Shown piece after piece: positions 50,801-61,202 of a stretch of 64,000 nucleotides of DNA. The notes beneath the pieces were generated by a model. The model made no database searches. It was not told the origin of the DNA and was given only the letters and a program-made list of their open reading frames with translations. Position 1 is the first letter of the stretch; every line of letters begins with the position of its first letter. The DNA lies in NCBI GenBank assembly GCA_965644315.1, contig CBFFRQ010000069.1, positions 1,054,001-1,118,000 of the forward strand, written 5' to 3'. The DNA comes from Caecitellus pseudoparvulus (taxonomy: Eukaryota; Bigyra: Bicosoecida). The translations under genes and the position numbers were made by a program.

Positions 50801-53800
50801 TCCAGGGAAGCGTCGATGCTTTCCCCAACATTCTCCAGCAGCACCCACCGCCCAAAACGCAGTGCACTCTCCAGGTTTTGTGTGAACCGCTTCTCGCTGG
50901 TGCGGAGCACCTCCAAACCACTAGGCGCGTTCTCCACGTCCTTGCCCATGTTCTTAATGTAGCGGTTTGCCTGTCCTTGCGGGTCAATGAGCAGTGGCCA
51001 GCGGCGAGCCTTCCACATGATGATGCCGTTCTCAACGGAGTGGGAGTCAGCAGGCAGACCCGCGATGTTCCAAGCGCGCACCTGCACCGGGTCTGCCAGC
51101 ACGCTGTGCACATTGGCACCGGGGGTGTGGGGCAGCTGCAGGCGCTGCAGCTCGCCCTGCCAGTGAGACACCAGGCGCTGGCGGAAATCAGACGTGAAAG
51201 CCCCCAGGTACGCAATGGTGCCCGAGGCGATGAGGGCGTCGCCCACAAGGTTGTCAAAGTCCACGCCCAGCTTGGCAACTGTGCTTTCCCAGCGGTCCTT
51301 TTCGCCTCCAAGGCCTCCAATGAGCTTACCAGCTCTGCCCAAACGAGCTTCGCACTGGTCCACTTCGTGGACCAGGTCATCCTTCTGCTTGTTCTTCGCC
51401 TCAAAGGCAGCCTGCAGGTCAGAGAGTTTGCCTTCGATTTCAGCAAGGCGCCCTTTCGCTTGCGCCAGCTTGGCCATGGTCTCGTCTAGCTTTGCCTGGG
51501 CCTCGCGCAGGCGCTGGCGCTTGGGCTCCACTTCCCGCGAAATGATGTGGTACGTGTACATGGCGCGGACCCACATGCAGATGCCGTGGCAAGCAGTGGA
51601 CGACCGCTTGACGTTGTCTGGGTCGAAGGTGGGGTCATCCATGAAGGGCTCGATCTGCGTGATGATTGACTCCTTGATGTCGTCTTTCTCGTACTCCAGC
51701 ATTTCCTTCAGCAAGGCGTTGCCATCAGCTAGCAAATTGGCGCGTGCTGCAGCCCAGTAGTCCGACTTCTTCTTGGAAGGGTTTTCAGGGTCTTGCACTC
51801 GGACAGGAGGAACCTGGAACATCACACAGGCAGCATGCATGGTCATGGCCACCGCCGGCACGACATTCTTAAAGCTGCGCACTTCGTCAATGTCCTTCTT
51901 CTTCAGCTTCTGCACGCATTCTGTGGCGGCAGCCAGAGCGGGCAGGGCACGGTCCAAGTCTGCTTGCGCATCGTCAGCGATGGCCTTCGTCTCTGCAGCC
52001 ATCTTGGAAGCCTCTGCCTCTTCAGCTTCGACTTGCACCTTGGTCTCCGCGGCAACCTCGCGGTCCTTGTCAATCTGCTCAATCATGGCCGCGACCTTCA
52101 CCTGCGTGTCGGCCAGCACCGGCTGCTTCTCCTGCAACTCAGCACGCAGAGTGGCGACGACCTCAGAAGTCGATGCAAGCTTGTCCAACCCTACTTGCAA
52201 GCGGCTGCGCAGCGTCCCAACCTCCTCACGCTTGTCCTTCAACACCCGCTTGAACGTGGAAAGCAGCTCCAGGTAGCTCGTGGGCGTGACATAGTTGTAC
52301 CGCCGCAAGGCCTCCTTGAAATCCACAGACGCGTCAGCGACTCCCTGGTGCACGCCTTGGAAGAACTGCACGCAGGCGCCCATGCTGTCACCAAGGTCCA
52401 GCCCAGCATCCGAGAGGGATGACGCAGCCACCGACTCCAAGGCTTCGTCTGGCCAGTCAGAGAACCAGTTGATGGTGCAGCAATTCACCAGCGCCGGGAA
52501 CATGCGCAGACGGTCACGGAATGCATCCCCCATGGGGGACATGCACATGACCACGTGAATGTTAGCTCGGACTCGCAGAAGGTACTGTGAGAACATGTTG
52601 ATCTTCGTCGCGTCAATGCGGCGAGACTGGCACTCCCGCCGGCACACTGAGTAAATGGCTTCGAAGTCTTCCTCCGCATAGAGATTGGGGACATCTCCCG
52701 AGTTCAGGACGTTGTTAATGTCCTCCACCATGCCTTCGAAGGTGATCTGCGTGTCGGTGAAGAGGAACACAATCTGTTTCTGCTCCACACCAGCCTGCAT
52801 CAGGCAAGTCTTGATGTCCTCGCGCCACTCATTGAGGCCATAGCCCTTGGACACCTCCACTTGGAAGAGGGAGTAGTCAGCCATGAAGGTGGCCAGGCGG
52901 GCCAGGGACTGGCGGCCTGAGCCGCCGACACCCAACAGCAGGCAGTTCCCTTGTGGCTGCCTGAGGACACGGGCAATACGGGAGACATTCTCCACGGCAT
53001 CCATGAAGAGCACCAAGTCCATGGGGGACTTGGAGTCCACATTGTGGTCATTCAGGTACTCCTGCACGATTGGAATGACTCGGTCAACATCACGCGCCTC
53101 CTCGTACACGCGCGGGTCAGCGCCGGGTCTGAGGTAGTCACCGAACAGGAGCCTCTTGCCAATGTCCAGCTCATCCCAGCTCTTGCCAACATGGGACACC
53201 AGTGCTTCCTTCAGGTGGTCATCAAACCAAGTCCGGTCCGCCTCTGACACCAGGCGGTCTGCAAACACCCGTCGTGACTCATGCACCCACAAGCGCAGGA
53301 ACCCCGCCCAGCTGTCAATGCGCCGTGCATCTGCCATGAGCAGGCCCTGGAAGACTTTGCCCAAGTCTCGCAAGTTGAATGTGTAGTGCGGCTTGGAAGG
53401 AGTGGGCTTCAGGCTAGTGATGGCAGTGTTGTACATGTTGATGGTTGCGTGTGAGATGCCGCCAGCCAGAGCTTGCGTGGCCTCGTCGAAGCCAGCCTTG
53501 GTCAAGAAGTTGGACAGAATGGTGGAGAAGATGGTGAACATGCTCTCATCGTCCATGGGCGTGTAGTTGATGACGTTGAAGTGCCTGATCATGCGGGCGG
53601 TGATGGGGTTGCGACCTCCACCAGGGGGCCCCATCGCGGCCAGCAGGATCGTGTCCACAATCTTGCGGAAGCTGCGCTCCTTGCGGTCATACCACCCGCC
53701 ATAGTCGCACCACTGGCGCAGCAACTCAATGGGAGGCTGGGCGAAATACTTCTCCCGCTGGGGCATGTTCAAGTCGTCCACGAACAAGACATAGTACGTT

Positions 53801-56800
53801 CCCACAGTTGGGCCGAAGGTCCCGCGCTGGCGCTTTTCCATCTTGCTGTCGATGATGTCTTGCGTCTGGTTTGCAGAGGTCTGCGCGGAGAAGGTCAGGT
53901 TGATGGGGATGTACTGCTTGGAGGGCATGTCCTTGGACAACATTTCCATCATGTTCACCGTCTTGCCTGTGCCGGTAGGGCCTGTCATCAGCACATACTT
54001 GCGGTTAGTGAGCAGCGTGCGCCCCAGGAACTTGTACCGCACAGAGTCCTTCGTGGGCACGATCAACTCGGCAAAGGTGAACTTGGACGGGAACACGTAC
54101 TCCGGCACCGTGGCCATCCACTTGGTCCACTCCGAAGTTTCCACATCCCACACATAGTCATACACAGAGCCACCGTCAGGGAAGGGGTTCGCGAAAGCAT
54201 GCGTGTCCATGCTGTTCCGCAGGTACGCGTTCAGCCTCGCACGCCCTTCAGAGTCCACTGTCGCTGCTACAGACCACACGAGAGCGAACATGAACAGGGC
54301 AGGGATGTTCGCCTCCAGTGCTTGCACAGCTTCCGGTGTCGGGGCGTCACGGCCCTCCTTTGGTGCATATGGCTCAAAGTAGCAGTCGAGAATGTTGAGT
54401 AGCCCCTTCACGAGGGAGTTGTCCATGGTCGGCACCGGCTCTGTCAAGTACTTGCGGAGGAAGAACAGAGCACCGTTCAAGTACGCGTCGCAGTGGAAGA
54501 GCAAGGCAGCCTTCATGCTCGGTGTAAAGCACGGCGGCAGTGCCTCCAGCCAAGACTGCACAAGGGGGTCAAAGCCCAAGGAGGTTGGCTCCATGTACAC
54601 CATACCACAGCGCGACACAGTCGCGGGGGACGCGACGAGGAGGTCTTCCACCTCAAACATGATCTCCATGGGGGGTGCCAGTCGGATGATCTCACCGCTG
54701 ACCAAGCACAGCTTCTTGTTGTCATCCAGCACCGTGTTCATGTTCTCAATCCAAATGGCGTCCACAGGGCCATCGAACACCATCCACTTGAGGTCCGGCG
54801 TGGTGCTGTCTGCGCACTTTCGCACCATGTCCGCAAGAATGCCGTCTTGCCACTCCTTCGTATTCGGGTCAAACATGCCGTACAGCTGCCCCATGGTGAT
54901 GGACTTGGGGTTCAAGTAGTGGGCCTGGACGCGCTCCACTTTCGGGCCAGCGCGGCCCTTGTTGGCCATCAGCGTCAGGGCGTCCTTCAGCACGGCGATG
55001 ATGGAGGACTTGCCCGCGCCGGTCGGGCCGACAACCATGAGTCCATGCCGCACCACAACGGTCTCATACAGCTGGATGGCCTTGGTGAGGAAGGATGGTA
55101 CGGGTTGCAAGCCATGGGCCTCAGTGCAGTAGGTCAAGGCCTTCATCAAGTCACCATAGTCGATCTTGGGGCGCTCCACCCCCGGGAACAGGTCTGACAG
55201 GATGCCGGCAAAGAGGGGCAGGTCGTGCGCCAAGAACTTGGGCAAGTTCACGTCTTGCAAGGCACGGTACAACAAGACCTCCTCATTCATGTCGGGATCT
55301 GCGCGCTTGAGGTTCCCTGCTGCGCGAATGACCGTCATCACTGCGCGCATTCCGTAGTCGTAGTGAGACTGAGACGAGAGCTGCTCGGAGCAGAGGCGGA
55401 ATGTGGCCACCATCTTGCGAGCACAAGACAAAGCGTTGGAGAAGCCGAAGGAGAACAGCTTGATCTCCGCGATGAGGGCATAGTCCGGCACCATCATGGC
55501 CACCGGTCGGAACAGCGCCTTCAAGTTGTCAGGCAGCTCCGTACGCCCAGCGTAGCCAGGGTTCATCGTGATGAACACTGCAAAGTTTCCGTCCAGCTTG
55601 ATTTCACTGCCAGAGAAGGGCATCTTGGAGAGACCCTTGCGCACGCCGGCCTGCAGGGTCATGATCTGCTGGGCAACCACAGACAGCACCTCAACATCGA
55701 TTCTGTTGAACTCGTCAAAACAAGCCCACGCACCGCACGAGACGAGGCCCTTGAAGAACTTGGCCATGGCCATGAAGTCCAATCCATCTGAGCAGTTGAA
55801 CACGACGACTTGCCGCGCGAGGGCCTTGGCGAGGTCTTTGACAGTCTCCGTCTTGCCGGTTCCGGCAGGGCCAGCGGGAGCACCTCCGAAGAACATCTGC
55901 ACGGCACCCATGAGCGTGAGGTAGCACTTGTCCGTGAGCGGAGTGATGACTAGCCTGTCCTGGTTGCCGAAATACTCGTACCCGTACGGGCGGTCGGAAC
56001 TCAGCATTTGAATGCGCATGTCGCCTTCCAACGCTTCGCCATTGCGCCAGTAGTAGCGCATCTGCGAGATCCAGTCAAAGTCATTGGTCGCCGACACCTT
56101 GGCCGCGATCATGCGCTGAATGACGTCTCGAGCATGCACATCAAGCACAGTCAGGGCGCCGATTTGCTTGCGGACCAAGGGTTTCAGCTCACCCCGCACC
56201 AGCTGCACGACTTGCTCAATTTGAGCGAGGGACTGCTCCAGGTACGCCGAGAGGCCCGCTGTTCCACCCTCGCGAATGGCAGCTTCGACCTCCTGTGTCC
56301 AGTGCAGCTGGGAGCCATTGAGGACTGCCTGGGAGGGCCACTCTTGAATCCAATCTGAGCGCTCCACTGCAGGGTACGCTGCGATGGCAGCCCACACGAC
56401 AGCCTTCACAGAGGTGCGCATCATGCTCTCCAAGTCCCCCATCCACAGCTCCACATTCTTCCCGCGAGGGTCCACAGGCGAGACACAGTCCACGAGCTCC
56501 CCTTCCTCTGACTGAAACTTCACGATGGTCATGTCCTCAGTGAAGGACACGTGCTGCACGCCTTCAAAGCACTTCTTCAAGTGCGGCTGCACAGCACGGG
56601 GGTCTTTCGTGGATGACAGAATGTCCAGAAGTTCATCATCGGAGAGGAAGTAGAACCGCGCGAAGGCGGCACGCTTGGTCTCCAAGTAGTCACTCAGTTG
56701 CTTCTGCACAAGCTCCAGGAACGTGTTACTCTCCTGAAACTTCTCCAGCAACTTAGGGTCGTCACAGAAACGGATGGCCTTGGCGTTTTGCAAAGCTTGG

Positions 56801-59800
56801 AGCATCGTCGTGCGCCAGTTCTTGTCGACGGTCGAGAAGCGCTTGTACTCCTTTGGCAGCTGCTTCTGAATGTCAGGGGAGTCGAAGATGGGCTGCAGGT
56901 ACAGCCATGACCTCTGCACCTTGATCCACTCGTCCAGTACGTCGGTGACTGTGTTCAGGCGAGCTTGCCACTTGTCAATGCGCTCTGCAAAGTGTTCCTT
57001 GAACGCTGAGAATGCCATGGCGGCAGTGCGCGTGATGTGATCGTCCAAAAGCGCCTGCAGCTCGTCAAAGCCCTTCAAAATGTACGACTTGGTGTTCCGG
57101 TACTCCTCGATGACGAGGGTGACGTCAGCCCACTGCGCCTCCATCTCATCCAACGAAACCTTGATCTGGTGCTCCTTGCCTGCGGTCTCACCGATCTTCG
57201 TGATGACGGCTGTGTGCTCGAGCAAGTTCAGCTCGTACACATTCTGCAGGGTGAAGCTGTCCTCCGGCTGCACATGGAAGCCCACTGCATCTGACAGCCC
57301 CACCCAATGTCGTGGCTCCATGCCAGGGTTGCGCAAGCCTTGGATGACGGGGATCATGGGCTTGAAGGCTTGCACCTGGGCCCGGATTTCCGTGGCAATC
57401 TCCAGGCAAGGCGCGACGCCAAGCTTTTCGAAGTTCTTCACACTCTTGGCCATGTTCTTCAAAGCGTCACTGTGCTGTTTCTCGATGGCGGCGGCGTCCA
57501 GGGAGAGGAAGGGCGCAGCGTGCCACTCCTCCTTGTTCTGCAGCCACGCGTGCACAGTCTCCCACAGCAGGCAGTACGGCTCGAAAGCCTTGGCGATATC
57601 GTTGATGCGGTCGTACTCTGTCAAGTCCTTGTCAAACAGTGCTTCCCGGGAGTTGAAGCGGCGTGCAGACTCCTTGGCCTCCTCCAGCGCCGCTTTGAGC
57701 TTCGCCACGTGGGCTGCCACGGCATTCACAGCATCCAGCTCCGTGAATGTGGACAGGTTCAGCACCTCACCGTGCAAGGTGTTCAGGCGCTCCTCAAATT
57801 CGATCTGATCCGACTCCATCTCTTCTTGGTACCGGGCTTGCTCGGTCTCAAGTGTCTCGGCAACTGCCGCGCACCGGGCAGCAATGTCCCCGGGGCCGCC
57901 CTGCGCCCGCCACTGCAAGTCGAACTGGTCCCTGGGCAACTGCACGTTGAAGCGGGCCAGCGCCTTGTACGCTTGCTCATTGTCAGAGATGCTGCCTTGC
58001 AACTCCTTGACTTTGTCCGGCACTGTGGCCATGAACTGCCGGATCTCATCCAGCTGCTCGATGTCCTTGGGGAAGATAGACAGCGCTGCGTCCATGCTTT
58101 TGAAAGCTTTGATAACGGCAAGGGACGCAGAGGACACGTGGTCTGCAATGACTCCCAGCACTCGGTCCGCGATCTCAGTGTGCTTGGCAGCCAACATGGC
58201 AGAGACGTCCCCCGCGGACACCTGGAACAGCCCCAGGTTGTTGGTGGGCAAGATGTCTCTGCGAATGGCCAGTGCAGCGGCTTGGTGTTGCTCCACGAGC
58301 TTCACGAGGCCGCTGAGGTTGAAGTTCTCCTTGGCTGCTGCAGCCAACTTGCTGATCAGGTTATCCACGTCCAAGTTCAAGAACGGCAAGTACGCCTCGA
58401 ACGTGGCCAAGTAGGCGCTCATGACTGGGGCAGCCTTGGCCAGGGCGGCGTTGATGGCAGCCAGGTGCTCCTGCACCCACTCCTCCGACTCATGCACGGT
58501 GGGCACCACCGGCACGTGTGACCAGGGAAGCTTGCTGGCCACGCGCTTCTCAATGTTTTCGACGCCTTTGAATGCACGCAGGCCTGACAGGAAGGCGGAG
58601 CCTGGCGCAGCCAAGAAGTCCCCGATCGGGGTGCCGTACTTGAACGACTTGGGCCAAGCCGGCTCGGCGTCAGACTCCACTCCTGACTTCTCCTCACTGC
58701 TGCCACCTTCCACTGCCTCCTTTGAGCCAGCACCGCCGGCACCCGCCGAGGGCGCCTTGGCAGAGTGCACGACAAGGTCGACAAGGAAGAGGGGAGGGCG
58801 CCGGGGGCGCGAGATGGGATCTTCAGCGGCAGAGTAGTCCACCTCCACATCTGCCGTGCCCCGCACCGTCACCACGCCCTCCACTGCAGAGACGATGTAG
58901 TCCCTGTACGCAGCCAGGACGCCTTGGCTGAGGGTGCGCAGGTCTGCCGCCATCATAAAGTTCACCATGGTGAGGAGGCGCTTGAGTTTGGAGAACTCGT
59001 AAATCTCGAGGCTGGTCTCGTTGGTGTTGTAGTCGCCCTTGCCCAGGCCGTCCAGGTGCAGCTTCAAGGCATTCTTGACCTTGTTGCACCAGGCACCGAC
59101 GGTGGCATTGAAGGTGCCAGCGGTACTGGCCTGCACGTTCATGAAGTCGTCCAGGCGAGAGGGCTTGGAGACGGTGTACGAGAGGAAGGTGTCACCCTCC
59201 AAGGCCAGGTTTTCGCCGCGCGCCTTGACCAGGGCCCGGATGACGTCGGGGATGGTGAGTTGGGAGTGGAAGGAAAAGTTGCTGAAGGTTTCGGCAAAGT
59301 TGTGGCGGGGGATGACCACTGTGCCCTGAGCAGGGGGCGGTTCACTGGCCCCTGCAGCCGGCGGCATGTCCACGAGAGCCAACAGGCCCTCACTGCCCTG
59401 TCGCGCCATGGTGACGTCGAAGATGATCTTGTTCATCGTGCGCTGGTACTCCACGTTGACCTCTGCAAGGATGGCCGTGGTGTCCACACTGGCCCTTGCC
59501 AGGGCGGGGGAAGCCGTCGCTGCAGTGAGCACCCGCGTCACCTGCTCCGCATCCAGGCCAGGCATGTCGTCTGTGGGCATGCACTCAACGTACAAGTTGT
59601 ACCTCAGGCGGCGCTCAGCTGTCCGGCGTGCGCGGAAGGCATTCCCGACGCGGGCTGCGAACCGGAAGGGGTCTTCCGACACGAAGCAAATGTGCAGGCG
59701 GGGCAAGTGGGCGGAGCCGGCATCCCCGCCCTTGCTCTCCACACCGGAACCCGTCGCGAACGAGCCCAGAATGTCAGAGTCACTGGCGGCCCACCGCACA

Positions 59801-60661
59801 GTGAAGAGGGATGTGGCGGGGTTCCACTGCGTCACTGTGCAGGGGTGCCAGCTCCCCACGCCGTCCTCCCCCAGCTGCAGTGCCCGAGCAGGCACGCCCA
59901 CTTGGGAGCCATCTTCCTCCCCCAGCTTCATCCACTCCTCTGGAGTGCGCTCTTCAAAATCCGTGTCATCAAAGGCAGCCAGAGGAAGGGACGAGTCGTA
60001 CGCACGCAGGGACACGGCCGAGATACCAGGTGCCACCGTATCAGGTTGGCCAGCCCCCGGCAGGGAGAAATCAACGCCCTGCTCGCGCAGGAGCTGTGCG
60101 ATATCTTGGCTAGCAAAGAATCGCTGCGTGAAGGGGGTGGCGAACGGTGTGCCGGGCACGTGTGGACTGGGTGCCGGCGCGAGGGAAGCGGCGAAACGCA
60201 AAGCACGCCGATGCGAGATCGCGCATTTCCGCATCGCCCATTCCTTACCTTCTTGCGCTCCACCTCGACCTTGCGCGGCGCGTGCCCACTTTGGCGAGCA
60301 TGCGGCACAAAAACCTTGGGCTCTAGCGACTTCTTCATCGTAGGTTGCTGGAAGATGGCCTGCAGGGAGCAGCGAACCGAGGCGTGCATCGCGGATGCCT
60401 TGCACCGCTGCTCGGCAGCCTCAGGATGCGTACCTGCGTGTCAGCCGCTTCATGCAGAGGACGTGAGATTTGACCAGTCGTTTCTGCACGCCTGGCTCTG
60501 AAGGTGTGCGCCATTGGGGTTCGCCTCTCCTTGCTAACGGTGGAGGCGGCTGGCCCGCCAGTGGCGGCAGCGGCGCCTCCGCTGGACAAGTCGCTGTACC
60601 ACCCGCGCTGCCTCACGCCAGGCGACCCCATGCCCCGAGTACTTGAGCCTGTACCAGACAT
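47824..60661 (-). CDS. Axonemal inner-arm dynein heavy chain (DNAH1/3/7-like)
   Basis: Three exons (60661-60434, 60359-60249, 60123-47824) encode 4212 residues; the last exon is 12.3 kb without interruption. Heavy-chain motor of flagellar dynein. In order: tail, linker, AAA1 with GPAGTGKTETVKDLAK (near 55860) and ACFDEFNRID, AAA2 GPTGAGKSS (near 55015), AAA3 GPTGTGKTVNMM (near 53970), AAA4 GVGGSGRQSLARL (near 52920), stalk coiled coil with microtubule-binding tip (about 51,300-52,100), AAA5-6 (PSGLEDQ, GQGQGEAATALIE), and a C-terminal domain with LTGTLQNYARRE, RCPVYK and TTGHSSNF. The tail phrase LYEESMNTVLVQECIRYNRLL favours the DNAH1/3/7 inner-arm group. All four P-loops look intact. Exons 1 and 2 were chosen by phase-0 continuity into KKSLEPKVFVPHARQ. 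Confidence 0.93.
60225..60232 (-). promoter_or_regulatory. Recurrent 8-mer, dynein intron 2 (inverted)
   Basis: Reads GCGGAAAT on the gene strand, 17-24 nt into the 125-nt second intron of the dynein heavy chain. Confidence 0.35.
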
Positions 60662-61202
60662 GCTCTTTGGCGCTTGGACGGTGCGGCTCCCCGAGTTCTG
60701 GGGAAATGGCCTTGTGTCCTCTCGCTGCAGGGGCAAACCCTTCAATTTCCGCAGGCACCAGCCCAAGCGCAAGTTGCCGAGGCGGTACAAGCTTGGGTTG
60801 GAATGGCCACGGGACAGACGCCCGTGAGTAGCTTGAATGCTTGGTGTCTGGCTTTATGGTTTGTGCTGCTGTACTGTTTGCTACGCGTGGGTGGAGCAGT
60901 TGGAGGGCCTCCTCGCACGGTCCAAGACTGAGCCATCTCACGGAGCACCAAAATCCCGCAGAATCTGAACGCTTGCCCGGCACAATGCCTCTGCTACAGT
61001 AATCAGTCCGCTGCATCTGCCAGCGTGCCTCGTGCCTCTTGAGGCCCCGAACGATAGCCCGCCACAGGGTTCCTTTGTGTCTCGCCGCTCAGCGCCGTTT
61101 CTTGGTGGACTGTGGGCCGCTGCTGTGCCACTCTGGGCGAGGAATCGGGACATCTGGTGCAGCCAATCGAGCGCTGAACTGACAAAAGCGACCCAACTTA
61201 GC
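60662..61202. promoter_or_regulatory. Divergent intergenic region, dynein / cysteine-repeat protein
   Basis: 541 nt between outward-facing starts. On the dynein strand an acceptor-like CCCCTGCAG (60738-60730) lies 70 nt before the ATG, so a 5' UTR intron is possible. A copy of the recurrent 8-mer lies at 60745-60752. Confidence 0.45.
60745..60752 (-). promoter_or_regulatory. Recurrent 8-mer, dynein leader (inverted)
   Basis: GCGGAAAT on the dynein strand, about 85 nt before the dynein start and just upstream of an acceptor-like CAG. Confidence 0.35.

Noticed and set aside
47953-60501. Several plus-strand frames of 500-580 codons opposite the dynein gene
   Set aside because: Shadows of the conserved dynein frame in GC-rich sequence; no motif, no splice support.
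60504-60827. A 107-codon plus-strand frame upstream of the cysteine-repeat gene
   Set aside because: It overlaps dynein exon 1 in antisense, and the minus strand gives phase-0 continuity into the dynein tail.
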